From Deltaproteobacteria bacterium (GTDB taxonomy: Bacteria; Desulfobacterota; Desulfobacteria; Desulfobacterales; ETH-SRB1), in assembly GCA_019314185.1 (NCBI GenBank), contig JAFCZU010000011.1, positions 1 to 41,113 of the forward strand: a DNA stretch of 41,113 nucleotides. Direction: 5' to 3'. Below the pieces are notes generated by a model. It saw nothing but the letters and a program-made list of their open reading frames with translations, made no database searches and was not told where the DNA came from. Both the position numbers and the translations under genes were made by a program. Below, one piece after another: positions 1 to 7,725 of this stretch. Numbering within the stretch: the stretch's first letter is position 1; the number at the start of each line of letters is the position of its first letter.

Positions 1-1377
1 CCACCTCTTGTCACAAGAAAACCTGTAAAGACTAAAGAGGAACTCGATCTCTTACTGGCAGACAAAGGGGTTCGGTATTACAAGGAAATGAAAACATTTC
101 CTGTTGATAAAGAAGCTTTGAAAAAAAATCTGGATACTACCTGCAAATCCCGTATTCGCACCTGGCTTGAGATTTGCGCTCATTGCAGTTTATGCGCCGA
201 CACCTGTTTCTTTTATCTCGCGAATGACAATGATCCAAAGCAGATTCCCTCTTATAAAATACAATCCACACTTGGTGAATTAGTAAAGAGAAAAGGGGAT
301 GTGGATACTGATTTCATGATAAATTGCATGGATACGGCATGGGGAAAGTGCACCTGTTGCAATCGCTGCGGAATGTACTGCCCTCATGGCATTGATATGG
401 GGGTCATGTTCAGCTACCTGAGAGGTCTATGTTTTTCTCAGGGTTTTGTGCCTCATGAAATGAAAATCGGATCAGGAATGCACTGGATATATAATGCCCA
501 GATGGATGTTACTGTAACGGATTTTGTTGAGACCTGTGAGTGGATGGCAGAAGAAAATGAAGACTATTATCCTGGATTAACCATTCCTGTTGATAAACCT
601 GATGCAGATATTATGTATACGATAAATGCGCGGGAAGTAAAACATTATCCACAGGATATTGCTGAAGCGGCAATTTTGTTTCACCTCGCCGGTGAGAACT
701 GGACTGTTCCGAGCAAGGGTTGGGAAGAAACCAGTCTGTCAATGTTTGCCGGTGACTGGGCAGGCTGCAAGAATCAGGTGGAATGGGTCTATGAAGCAAT
801 GAACAGGTTGAAACCGAACAGAATGGTTGTTACTGAATGCGGCCACGCACACCGGGCAACAATTATAGAAGGACCTTACTGGGCAGGGATCAAGACCGGT
901 CAAACACCGGTTCCTTCAATGCATTATGTTGAATGGGTCTTAGAAGCACTGGAAACAGGAAAACTTAAGCTGGATCCGGCCAAAAAAATTAAGGAGCCTG
1001 TCACGCTTCAGGATCCGTGTAATTATGTCAGAAATGGCGGTTTGTGTGATGTTACAAGAAAAATCATGCCATATATAGCAGAGGATTTTCGTGAAATGAG
1101 CCCAAACCGTGAACACAATTTTTGCTGCGGCGGCGGCGGCGGCATGAACGGCATTGGACGTTATAGGGAACAAAGAAATATAGGCCTGAAGGCCAAACGT
1201 GATCAGATTCTGGCTACAGGAGCAAAATTTGTTATTTCTCCATGCCATAATTGCTGGGATGCAATCAGGGACCTCGAAGAAGTTTACAAAATTGGAATCA
1301 AGTGGAGTTTTCTGAAACCCATTCTTCTCGATATGGTGATTGTGCCGGATCATTTAAAACCAAAAGAAGAAGAGTAA
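1..1377 (+). CDS. tmcB: TmcB/HmcF-like HdrD-type iron-sulfur protein, 5' partial
   Basis: Cytoplasmic iron-sulfur subunit of a Tmc/Hmc-type transmembrane redox complex, thought to pass electrons between a periplasmic cytochrome c3 and the cytoplasm. The frame is open from base 1, so the true start is outside the window; the first internal ATG is at 88. Counting from that ATG, two ferredoxin motifs (C30-x2-C33-x2-C36-x3-C40 and C88-x2-C91-x2-C94-x3-C98) precede a CCG-type region with the pattern CCGGGGG followed by SPCHNC, as in HdrD subunits that bind a noncubane or catalytic [4Fe-4S] cluster. The next gene encodes a tetraheme cytochrome c3, which favours TmcB over HmcF or DsrK. Those relatives share the same fold, so the exact paralogue is inferred from context. 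Confidence 0.8.
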   Translation, partial: PPLVTRKPVKTKEELDLLLADKGVRYYKEMKTFPVDKEALKKNLDTTCKSRIRTWLEICAHCSLCADTCFFYLANDNDPKQIPSYKIQSTLGELVKRKGDVDTDFMINCMDTAWGKCTCCNRCGMYCPHGIDMGVMFSYLRGLCFSQGFVPHEMKIGSGMHWIYNAQMDVTVTDFVETCEWMAEENEDYYPGLTIPVDKPDADIMYTINAREVKHYPQDIAEAAILFHLAGENWTVPSKGWEETSLSMFAGDWAGCKNQVEWVYEAMNRLKPNRMVVTECGHAHRATIIEGPYWAGIKTGQTPVPSMHYVEWVLEALETGKLKLDPAKKIKEPVTLQDPCNYVRNGGLCDVTRKIMPYIAEDFREMSPNREHNFCCGGGGGMNGIGRYREQRNIGLKAKRDQILATGAKFVISPCHNCWDAIRDLEEVYKIGIKWSFLKPILLDMVIVPDHLKPKEEE

Positions 1378-1389
1378 CTATTATGTGTA

Positions 1390-1593
1390 ATGAACTCGTA
1401 AAAAGTCGATTTCGTTCACTTCATGACCATTTTGGGCGCAATTAAGATGTTCATCTAAATCTAAAATGCAAGAGCAAGAACTCGGCCTGACGGCCTCAAA
1501 CAGCTTGCATTTCTTGACGATAAACATCTCAATTGCTTTTTTCACAAAACACTCAAAGCCGTTTACAAAATTGACTTTTTACGAAACCATCAA
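1390..1593. repeat. Fold-back (MITE-like) element between tmcB and tmcA
   Basis: About 200 bp that folds on itself. The left end (TGAACTCGTAAAAAGTCGA, 1391-1409) pairs with the right end (TTGACTTTTTACGAAACCATCA read in reverse, 1571-1592). Further inward, AATTAAGATGTTCATC pairs with GATAAACATCTCAATT, and AAATGCAAG pairs with CTTGCATTT. The first about 50 bp recur nearly identically at 5008-5060. No protein is encoded. Confidence 0.75.
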
Positions 1594-1626
1594 TGTGTGA
1601 CAATAAAAAATTTGAGGCGGATTGGA

Positions 1627-2013
1627 ATGAGAAAAAATAAGGTGGTATTATATATAACGACAGTTGGTTTGGCTGCTCTTTTTATTCTTGGTGTTGCATA
1701 TGCTCAGGATGACGTCATAAGTCTCGAACATGATATTTTTTTAAAACGCAAGAGACCTGCTGCTGTTTTCCCGCATGCGCTTCATACCGATAAAGCAGAA
1801 ATCGATTGTCTGGAATGTCATCATATATACAAAGATGGTGAAAATGTCTGGGATGAATATGAAGAAACAGGTTGCACCACATGCCACAACCTTGAGACAC
1901 ATGGCAAAAGACTGCCCGCAATGAAAGCATTTCACACTAATTGTAAGGGGTGTCATGCAAAAGAAGGCAAAGGCCCGCTTACATGCGGTGAGTGTCATCC
2001 CAAGAAAAAGTAA
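1627..2013 (+). CDS. tmcA: Tetraheme cytochrome c3 (TmcA-like)
   Basis: Small periplasmic cytochrome of about 128 residues with four CxxCH heme sites (CLECH, CTTCH, CKGCH, CGECH) and extra histidines, such as FPHALH, suited to bis-His ligation. The Met at 1627 starts a classic signal peptide: basic Arg/Lys, a hydrophobic run of about 17 residues, then a VAYAQ cleavage site. A GAGG ribosome site lies 10 bases ahead, so this start is preferred over the GTG at 1597. The acidic, tetraheme character and the position right after a TmcB-like gene match the type II cytochrome c3 that serves the Tmc complex and takes electrons from periplasmic hydrogenase or formate dehydrogenase via type I c3. A fold-back repeat separates it from tmcB. 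Confidence 0.82.
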   Translation: MRKNKVVLYITTVGLAALFILGVAYAQDDVISLEHDIFLKRKRPAAVFPHALHTDKAEIDCLECHHIYKDGENVWDEYEETGCTTCHNLETHGKRLPAMKAFHTNCKGCHAKEGKGPLTCGECHPKKK

Positions 2014-2030
2014 CCTAAGCCCCTTAGGTT
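2012..2030 (+). terminator. Hairpin after tmcA
   Basis: Perfect 8-bp palindrome arms AACCTAAG and CTTAGGTT around a CCC loop, starting in the tmcA stop codon. There is no T-run, so it may be an mRNA end structure or an operator rather than an intrinsic terminator. A related half site (GGTAAACCTAA) sits at the Rrf2 gene start. Confidence 0.35.
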
Positions 2031-2108
2031 TAACCTTGACGAAAAGCCGCAAAGCTTGCTATTTTTAAATTTAGTAAGGATAGAAAAAAACCAGGGGGGT
2101 AAACCTAA

Positions 2109-2528
2109 ATGAGGCTGTCAACTAAGGCGCGCTATGGCGCCAGAGCTATGCTGGACATAGCTATAAATTATGAAAAAGGGCCTGTTTCTTTGAAGGCTTT
2201 GGCTCAAAGACAACATGTTTCTGTTAAATACATGGAGCAACTAATCCCGCTATTGAAACTGGCGGGTCTCGTCAGAAGTGTTCGTGGAGCTGGTGGAGGA
2301 TATACACTCAGTAAAGATGCTCACCTGATTAATCTGCGTGATATTATCGATGCTTTAGAAGGATCCATGTTTCCGGTAGATTGTCTTGATAATCCTGAAA
2401 CATGTGATCGAACTGAAAAGTGTGTTACGCATGAGATATGGAAAGAAATACAAGATTCAATAAACAATAAGATGGAATCCTTAACTCTTGCCGATATGGT
2501 TGAACGTCAGCTTAAAATTAATCAATAA
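2109..2528 (+). CDS. Rrf2-family transcriptional regulator (IscR-like)
   Basis: 139 residues, the usual length for the family. The N-terminal winged helix contains the Rrf2 signature: MRLSTKARYGARAM, then a helix-turn-helix around ALAQRQHVSVKYMEQL and the wing GAGGGYTL. The effector region near residues 92-107 has three cysteines (DC, TC, KC) spaced as in IscR/Rrf2 proteins that bind an Fe-S cluster. A strong GGGGGG ribosome site precedes the ATG. It probably senses Fe-S, redox or cysteine status. Regulation of the neighbouring tmc or Usp genes is only a positional guess. Confidence 0.88.
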   Translation: MRLSTKARYGARAMLDIAINYEKGPVSLKALAQRQHVSVKYMEQLIPLLKLAGLVRSVRGAGGGYTLSKDAHLINLRDIIDALEGSMFPVDCLDNPETCDRTEKCVTHEIWKEIQDSINNKMESLTLADMVERQLKINQ

Positions 2529-2563
2529 TATCCGGTTACACTTACCCTGGAAAGGAGATAACT

Positions 2564-2884
2564 ATGTTTAAGAATATCTTATTTGCGACAACTTCATCGG
2601 CTCTGTGTAATGATACCTCAGATGTAGCTTTTGAAATTGCAAGAAAACATAATTCAAATCTCTATATATTTTACGTCTTTGGGGTTCCAACACGAGCAGG
2701 CGTACCTCATACCGAAATTCTGAGATTTGCAAGAAAAAAAGATATAGATCTTATCATTATGGGACCACACACAAGAAATGAAAAAGAAGGCTTAAAATAC
2801 AAAAGCACACTTGGGAGTACTATGCAGGATGTTGCTCAGAAAGCCCCCGAGCAGGTAGTGCAATCCGAAGTCAAAATGAAATAG
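2564..2884 (+). pseudogene. Universal stress protein with internal deletion
   Basis: The N-terminus (MFKNILFATTSS) and the C-terminal nucleotide-binding part (DLIIMGPHTR, then GSTMQDVA) are UspA-like, but only 106 residues remain where about 150-160 are usual. The central helices and strands between VFGVPTR and GVPHTEI are missing, in frame, at about 2697-2705. The two flanks both encode Gly-Val-Pro, so the loss could have occurred between those short repeats. The end of the protein (PEQVVQSEVKMK) is not Usp-like. It merges into a second, N-terminally truncated Usp gene just downstream in another frame. It may still be translated, with a good AAGGAG ribosome site, but is unlikely to fold normally. 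Confidence 0.65.
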
Positions 2885-3156
2885 AAAAAAGTCTCGGGGA
2901 AGTAAAAGAAAAAATAAACGATGCCTATGTAAGTAGAATGAAAGACTTCGACAACTACCAGATTGAAACAATAGAAGGCATTCCGTACATGGAGATTATA
3001 AAATTTGCCCGTGAAAAAGACGCCGATCTTATTATTATGGCACACCATTCGAAAGAAACAGATCAGGATAAAGCGCTTCTGGGAAGTACGCTGGAACAGG
3101 TTGTCATACGTTCAAGCTGCCCGGTTGTGAGCATAAATCGCCACAAAAAGGAATAG
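2881..3156 (+). pseudogene. Second universal stress protein, N-terminus missing
   Basis: This frame is open from before 2881 and reads as the C-terminal half of a UspA protein: KSLGEVKEKINDAYV, EGIPYMEIIKFAREKDADL, then IIMAHHS, GSTLEQVV and SSCPVVSI at the end. The usual N-terminal half (start, first strand, first helices) is absent. The only ATG is internal, at 2938, with no convincing ribosome site. It lies one frame away from the preceding Usp fragment, as expected if two tandem Usp genes were fused by a deletion. Confidence 0.6.
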
Positions 3157-3193
3157 AGATAAGGGATGTGGATGAAAATATTCGCGCGCTAAG

Positions 3194-3212
3194 AGCTCTC
3201 TCAGTGAGAGCT
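3194..3212. terminator. Hairpin between convergent genes
   Basis: Arms AGCTCTC and GAGAGCT around TCAGT. It lies in the 165-bp gap between the Usp remnants (+) and the glycosyltransferase (-). No T-tract is present, so a role as terminator is weakly supported. Confidence 0.3.
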
Positions 3213-3321
3213 TGTGAATGAAACATCGTCGCGATACAAGCAAGGAATAACAAACTCGTAAGTTCGGTTTTTATTATAGCTTTTTATGAATTCAACAAGA
3301 AACACGACGGATATGATTTTG

Positions 3322-4596
3322 CTATGATCCGTAATAGTTAATTAGAATCTGCTCAATTTTTTCTTCGAGCATTTCAAATGAAAGATAACGCCATCCTAAC
3401 ATGTAGTTTTTTTCTGCTATCTGAGCCATACGCTCAGGATTTTTCAAAAGATCGTTTGTTTTGTTTATAGTTTGTTGAGTTATATACTTGTCAAAAGAGA
3501 TAACTTCAAAACCCTTGGGCTCAATGTCGGCTACAAAAATGGAATACCTGTTGATAACAATGGGTTTCCTGAAATAAATAGCTTCAACAAAAGCGTTGCC
3601 GTAACCTTCATATGCCGAAGGATAAGTCACAAGATCGGCATGTTGATAAACATCCCATAACGTGTATATTTTTCTGCCGTTTTCATCAAAGCCTCTTTCC
3701 AAACCGATTCTATCCGCAATTATCTTTAGATCAACACCGATTAATTTTACAAACTCTTCGATGCGCATTAAATAATCCTGACCTTCATCTCCGGCTTTGT
3801 GAGATATCACAAGTAAAGCCTTTGGATGATCAAGTCTTTTTACCAGTTCGGCAGCAGTTTCGATTCCCTTTCTTGAAATAACCCTTGTTGGTTGAAGCAC
3901 GAGAAGCGAGTCTTCATCAATGCCGATCTCTTTTCTAAAGTCACGATTATAATCATCTATTTCAGGTGGAAGGACTTTAAAATCAACCACATTGGGTATT
4001 AACGTCCAGGGTGATCCTGTATAACTTCCAAACTTTTGCCCTGCTATGGAATTAATCACTACATGCTGGATTTTAGGATGAACCGGAGGAAATGCGGCCC
4101 TTAAGTAATCTGTTGCAAGAGGACTGTGAAATCTTTCCCGTTCCCAGAAAAAATCATGATGATGGGCAATGGTAGGTATTTCCGTCTCAATTATAAATTC
4201 GGTAATAGCAAGGCCAAGAGGAATATTTACAGGAATTGCCAGGGCATTTTGGACAACAAGAATTTCAAATCCAAATTTTTCATGAAATTTTTGAATTTCA
4301 GCTTTTAGCTCTTCCTTAAGCTCCTGAATTCTCCTGCTGACCTCAGAAGTGCGTTTTTTTTCAACGAAAATAGCGTTCTGAACTTCAACAATTTCTTCGT
4401 GTCCAAAAAATGCCTTGGGCGCGAGATAAGAGATTGCAGAATCTGTATCCAGCATTCCTGCCATAAAATATACAGAGCAGCCTTTGGATGTAAGCATATC
4501 TGCCCATTTACGCGTTTCAAGAGACACCCCGTCTAATCCGGCAAATCTTGTAGAAATAAAACCAAAGGAAGGTTTCTTACGATCCCAAACACTCAT
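3322..4596 (-). CDS. GT4-type glycosyltransferase
   Basis: 424 residues with a GT-B architecture. The N-terminal half (about 1-210) has the acceptor-side pattern GVSLETRKWADML and the motif AHHHDFFWERERF. The C-terminal half holds the donor site: QPTRVISRKG, then EGYGNAFVE, the E-x7-E pattern of retaining family 4 enzymes. No membrane segment or signal is seen, so it is cytoplasmic. Sugar donor and acceptor cannot be told from sequence; roles in compatible-solute (mannosyl- or glucosylglycerate type) or envelope glycan synthesis are both possible. It stands alone, with tatA upstream on the same strand but 90 bp away. Confidence 0.8.
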   Translation of the reverse strand: MSVWDRKKPSFGFISTRFAGLDGVSLETRKWADMLTSKGCSVYFMAGMLDTDSAISYLAPKAFFGHEEIVEVQNAIFVEKKRTSEVSRRIQELKEELKAEIQKFHEKFGFEILVVQNALAIPVNIPLGLAITEFIIETEIPTIAHHHDFFWERERFHSPLATDYLRAAFPPVHPKIQHVVINSIAGQKFGSYTGSPWTLIPNVVDFKVLPPEIDDYNRDFRKEIGIDEDSLLVLQPTRVISRKGIETAAELVKRLDHPKALLVISHKAGDEGQDYLMRIEEFVKLIGVDLKIIADRIGLERGFDENGRKIYTLWDVYQHADLVTYPSAYEGYGNAFVEAIYFRKPIVINRYSIFVADIEPKGFEVISFDKYITQQTINKTNDLLKNPERMAQIAEKNYMLGWRYLSFEMLEEKIEQILINYYGS

Positions 4597-4686
4597 ATGT
4601 ATAATTCTTATCTATTAAGGCAATAATAATATTTTCTGGTGAAAAAGTGACCAACAGCATGAAAAGAAACTTTCTATAATGAAAGA

Positions 4687-4869
4687 TCAAGATTTATCAC
4701 CATGATCAAGCTTATCAGCCTCTTTAGACTCTTTATCATCTGAAGCCCCTTTGAAATTTCTTATTGCCTTACCCATACCCGCTCCTATTTCCGGAAGTTT
4801 ACCAGCCCCAAAAATAATCAGAATAATAACAAGTATAATAATAAGTTCAGGCATTCCAATTCCAAACAT
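4687..4869 (-). CDS. tatA: TatA/TatE twin-arginine translocase subunit
   Basis: 60 residues: one N-terminal membrane helix ([21 protein letters not shown]) followed by the FG hinge, the amphipathic helix [12 protein letters not shown] and a charged tail. This is the standard TatA layout, at the short end of the family. An AGGAGG ribosome site precedes the ATG. TatA forms the protein-conducting assembly for folded, cofactor-loaded exported proteins; tatB and tatC are not in the window, so this is a stand-alone copy. Confidence 0.9.
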   Translation of the reverse strand: MFGIGMPELIIILVIILIIFGAGKLPEIGAGMGKAIRNFKGASDDKESKEADKLDHGDKS

Positions 4870-4906
4870 ATAATCCTCCTAATATCGTAATATAGTTAAT
4901 TTTGAC

Positions 4907-5060
4907 GATTTTTTACGAATTCATCAAATTCGATAAAATATAACACCTGATTGATTAAGTGTCAATGTTTTACAACTTGCTGACAAATTCATTGTTAATA
5001 CTACCGATGACCTCGTAAAAAGTCCATTTTGTTCACTTCATGACCATTTTTGGCGCAATA
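4907..5060. repeat. Copies of the TCGTAAAAAGTC repeat upstream of tatA
   Basis: 4907-4932 carries the end motif in one orientation (TTTTTACGAATTCATC). 5008-5060 is a near-identical copy of the first about 50 bp of the fold-back at 1390. Other copies of the short motif are at 22273-22301, 29102-29126 and 36421-36438. Confidence 0.65.
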
Positions 5061-5210
5061 TCTTGTAATATTCTCTTACCCATGATATCAGGGGATTGGA
5101 GGTCGGAAGTCGGAAGTCGGAATAAGAATTTATGATTGCCGATTGAAAAGACAGAGCAAAACGATTCCAACAACCAACAATTATCAATTATCAAAGGAGC
5201 CTGTTTTATC

Positions 5211-6281
5211 ATGGATAAATTTCAAGCTGATTGTTTGCCTGTTCTTATCGGAAGCCTTCCTATGAATAACCATGCGGAAGCCACAAAGCTTGTTTTTAGA
5301 TATACTCCTGAAATCCCATTATGGGTTCAGCTACCGACATATAAAGAAGAAGGTATGCTTGCACAATTTCTGCCAGGCATGCCCGGTCTTACAATCGAAA
5401 AAGATAAGACATTTATAAACACTTCAAGTGAAAATTTTGATGATGATCTTCTAATGTTTTATGAAGATTACATTTCGGTAGTCGAACAAAAGAAAGATCT
5501 TTTATCTTCGAGATTTGCCATGACAAAAGATACGGCTACGGGTTTTTTTGAGTTTATGAATCAATTAGATGGCCTCTCAGATCTTCCCTGTGCGCTCAAG
5601 GGACAAATAACCGGTCCTGTTACCTTTGGAACCGGTGTTTGTGACCAGGATGGAAAAGCAATTTTTTATAATGAGCAATTAAGGGATGCAGCAGTAAAGC
5701 TTTTATCTCTGAAAGCCGCATGGCAGGCCAGACAACTTTTAAAATTCGGACGACCTGCCATGATTTTTTTTGATGAACCGGCGCTTGCCGGTTTTGGCTC
5801 ATCCGCATTTATCAGCATATCACGCAATGATGTTTCAAACTGCTTTGAAGAAGTAATTGAAGCCGTACATTCCGAAGGCGGGCTTGCGGGAATACATGTA
5901 TGCGCCAATGCCGACTGGTCTCTCGTTTTGCAATCTTCTGTAGATGTTGTCAGCTTTGATGCATATTCTTTTTTTGACAGAGTTATTCTTTATTCTGATC
6001 AAATCAGAGAATTTATCGATTCCGGCCGCATTCTTGCCTGGGGAATTGTGCCGACTTCAAGTACGTTAGCCATTGAAAAGGAAACAACAAATTCTCTGGT
6101 GGCAAATTGGCAGAATAAAGCCTGCGAACTCGAAAAACTCGGCATAGATAAGTCAAAAATTTTTACACAATCCTTAATAACCCCAAGTTGCGGTACAGGC
6201 TCATTAAGTTTTGATCATGCAAAACAGGTACTCAGATTAACGAGGGAAGTTTCAGATCGTTTGAGAAGTATAAATCTTTAA
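5211..6281 (+). CDS. MetE-core/UROD-superfamily methyltransferase
   Basis: About 356 residues with the TIM-barrel fold of cobalamin-independent methionine synthase and uroporphyrinogen decarboxylase. It has only one barrel, not the two of full MetE. Visible motifs are GSLPMNNHAEA near the start, ALKGQITGPVTFG, FFDEPALAGFG, and the likely zinc ligands in GIHVCAN (His, Cys) and ITPSCGTG (Cys). This resembles the core-MetE group, which takes methyl groups from corrinoid proteins rather than methyl-folate; that assignment is inference. The start at 5211 is chosen because AAAGGAG lies 11 bases upstream; the longer TTG-initiated reading at 5136 adds a low-complexity leader. It is followed 19 bp later by a small gene, likely co-transcribed. 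Confidence 0.7.
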   Translation: MDKFQADCLPVLIGSLPMNNHAEATKLVFRYTPEIPLWVQLPTYKEEGMLAQFLPGMPGLTIEKDKTFINTSSENFDDDLLMFYEDYISVVEQKKDLLSSRFAMTKDTATGFFEFMNQLDGLSDLPCALKGQITGPVTFGTGVCDQDGKAIFYNEQLRDAAVKLLSLKAAWQARQLLKFGRPAMIFFDEPALAGFGSSAFISISRNDVSNCFEEVIEAVHSEGGLAGIHVCANADWSLVLQSSVDVVSFDAYSFFDRVILYSDQIREFIDSGRILAWGIVPTSSTLAIEKETTNSLVANWQNKACELEKLGIDKSKIFTQSLITPSCGTGSLSFDHAKQVLRLTREVSDRLRSINL

Positions 6282-6300
6282 CATAAAGTTGGAGGCAATC

Positions 6301-6537
6301 ATGGGTAAAATTAGAATGGTTGGAGAAATCCAAACAGATTATGATTGTGAGGCCACAGGAATTCCGGCAGAACGATGGGGAGAAGCTTTATTTAAGATTG
6401 GAGACGAAGAGATTGTTCTGGAGGTTAGCGTAGAAAAAAATATAATAGTATCAATAATGGCAGGGAAAGATGCTGTATGGAAGGGCACTCTCGATGGTTT
6501 AAAGAAACTTCTGAAAGGTGAGATCAAGGGCAAATAA
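6301..6537 (+). CDS. Small conserved-looking protein of unknown function
   Basis: 78 residues, soluble, no cysteine-rich motif apart from one Cys near residue 17 (YDCEATG), ending in a Lys/Gly-rich tail. I do not recognise a family. The ATG at 6301 has GGAGG about 6 bases upstream, so it is preferred over the upstream in-frame start at 6289. It lies 19 bp behind the methyltransferase and ends before a strong terminator, which makes the two a probable operon. Confidence 0.6.
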   Translation: MGKIRMVGEIQTDYDCEATGIPAERWGEALFKIGDEEIVLEVSVEKNIIVSIMAGKDAVWKGTLDGLKKLLKGEIKGK

Positions 6538-6572
6538 CAGCTTCTCACATTCTTGCTCCTGTGGGCAGAAAT

Positions 6573-6620
6573 AAAAAAGGGCATACCATTTAAGTTAATG
6601 GAATGCCCTGCTTTATTTTG
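6573..6620. terminator. Bidirectional intrinsic terminator
   Basis: The stem GGGCATACCATT / AATGGAATGCCC (6579-6590 with 6597-6608) has one mismatched region. It is preceded by AAAAAA and followed by a T-rich tract, so it can stop transcription from both the small gene (+) and the cold-shock gene (-). Confidence 0.8.
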
Positions 6621-6631
6621 GAAATAACGAG

Positions 6632-6832
6632 TTAAACAACAGTTACATTTACAGCAGAAGGGCCCTTTTCCCCTTGCTCTACGTCAAAAGTAACCCGGTC
6701 GCCTTCGTTCAGCGTCTTAAAACCGGTTGCATTAATTCCTGAATGATGAACAAATACATCTGTTCCATCTTCCTGGTGAATAAATCCGAAGCCCTTGCGA
6801 TCATTAAACCATTTCACGGTTCCATCAGCCAT
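6632..6832 (-). CDS. cspA: Cold-shock domain protein
   Basis: 66-residue single OB-fold RNA chaperone of the CspA type. It carries the RNP1 motif KGFGFI, RNP2 in DVFVHHS, and the start [10 protein letters not shown]. The true ATG is at 6832, with AAGGAGGG just upstream; the longer frame to 6877 adds an unrelated leader. Such proteins melt RNA secondary structure in the cytoplasm. The gene is monocistronic, flanked by a terminator on its 3' side. Confidence 0.93.
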   Translation of the reverse strand: MADGTVKWFNDRKGFGFIHQEDGTDVFVHHSGINATGFKTLNEGDRVTFDVEQGEKGPSAVNVTVV

Positions 6833-6977
6833 AGTAACACCCTCCTTTTCAAAAATTTTCGTGGTTCCAAACTTCAAGCGCCATTTCTGACAAAATGGAT
6901 TCTCACCTCAAAGTAAAACCAACCTTTAAAAATCACTAATTTTTTATAACCTATTTTAAAATTAAAAAGCAATGTAA

Positions 6978-7162
6978 GTTTGATGAGGAGTATTACCAGT
7001 TTGTTAAAATTGGAATGATATCCCACAGCATCATCATTTGTCGGGCGGGGTAAGCCAGCCCCTACGGGTCATGTGCATCAAATTTCGTAGGGGCGGGTTT
7101 ATCCCGCCCGAATAGAAGTTCATGTTTTCGGCTTTAACAAATTGGTAATGCTCCCGTTTGAT
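6978..7162. repeat. Fold-back repeat with nested REP-like palindrome
   Basis: The outer arms (6978-7009 and 7130-7162) pair as TATTACCAGTTTGTTAAA against TTTAACAAATTGGTAATG. Between them, 7041-7111 is a second imperfect palindrome whose right arm reads CGTAGGGGCGGGTTTATCCC and then GCCCG. It lies in the 500-bp gap between the cold-shock gene and tRNA-Glu; the rest of the gap holds the tRNA terminator. Confidence 0.7.
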
Positions 7163-7291
7163 GGCGTCATTAAAAATCTCATTATACTATGTTACGGCAT
7201 TTTTTCAAGCCGTAAGACGCAACCGTCAGCGCTATTTGAGCAAAAAGTGGCGTTTTGCAAAGGACTCCCTGAATCTGCACCCTTTTGCATT

Positions 7292-7328
7292 AAAAAAAGC
7301 GGTTAATCAGCATTTTGATTAACCGCTT
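7292..7328 (-). terminator. Intrinsic terminator of the tRNA operon
   Basis: Perfect 13-bp stem AAGCGGTTAATCA / TGATTAACCGCTT with a 6-base loop. On the minus strand it is followed by seven T, just 10 bases after tRNA-Glu. Confidence 0.9.
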
Positions 7329-7338
7329 ATTTTATTTG

Positions 7339-7416
7339 TGGCGTCCCCAAGGGGATTCGAACCCCTGTTGCCGGCGTGAAAAGCCGGTGTCCTGGACCAG
7401 GCTAGACGATGGGGAC
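7339..7416 (-). tRNA. tRNA-Glu (anticodon UUC)
   Basis: 78 nt including an encoded CCA. Acceptor stem GTCCCCA/TGGGGAC, anticodon loop CTTTTCA with TTC in the middle, and T loop TTCGAAT. It lies 3 nt downstream of tRNA-Lys in the same transcript. Confidence 0.95.
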
Positions 7417-7419
7417 GCA

Positions 7420-7495
7420 TGGTGGGCCGTGCGCGACTCGAACGCGCGACTCTCTGCTTAAAAGGCAGATACTCTACCAACTGAGTTAACGGCCC
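7420..7495 (-). tRNA. tRNA-Lys (anticodon UUU)
   Basis: 76 nt including an encoded CCA. Acceptor stem GGGCCGT/ACGGCCC, D-arm AACTCAGTTGGTAGAGT, anticodon loop CTTTTAA with TTT in the middle, T loop TTCGAGT. First gene of the two-tRNA operon. Confidence 0.95.
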
Positions 7496-7511
7496 ATGCA
7501 AAAGAAACTTA

Positions 7512-7540
7512 TATTAAAACATATATTTTTTTTCTGTCAA
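7512..7540 (-). promoter_or_regulatory. Sigma-70 promoter of the tRNA operon
   Basis: Minus strand TTGACA (7540-7535), 17-bp spacer, TTAATA (7517-7512), ending 16 bases before the mature 5' end of tRNA-Lys. Confidence 0.7.
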
Positions 7541-7627
7541 CAAAAATATTCTATTATGTTCTCGAAAATTTGAAGATTTAAATTTTTCGGTGAGCAATGA
7601 GCATCAAGAACAAGGCGCGAAGACACG

Positions 7628-7645
7628 AAATAGCGAGCTATTTCA
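7628..7645. repeat. Short palindrome between tRNA-Lys and trkH
   Basis: GAAATAGC-GA-GCTATTTC in the 230-bp gap downstream of trkH. It might end the trk transcript; no T-tract follows on the minus strand. Confidence 0.3.
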
Positions 7646-7725
7646 AGCCTGAGCAACGCAGCTATTAGGGTTTAGGGCCAGCAAAAATCGTAAGTTGTGG
7701 CCTTTCGAGGTATAACAATCTTCTG

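Noticed and set aside
940..1353. Minus-strand 137-codon frame inside tmcB
   Set aside because: It overlaps a confident iron-sulfur protein gene on the other strand and has no coding features of its own.
2882..2884. TAG at the end of the first Usp fragment as a pyrrolysine codon
   Set aside because: The frame after the TAG gives only six codons of unrelated sequence before TAA; the Usp-like continuation is in another frame.
7319..7501. Minus-strand open frame of 60 codons
   Set aside because: It lies over the two tRNA genes and their terminator; the peptide is just the tRNA sequence translated.
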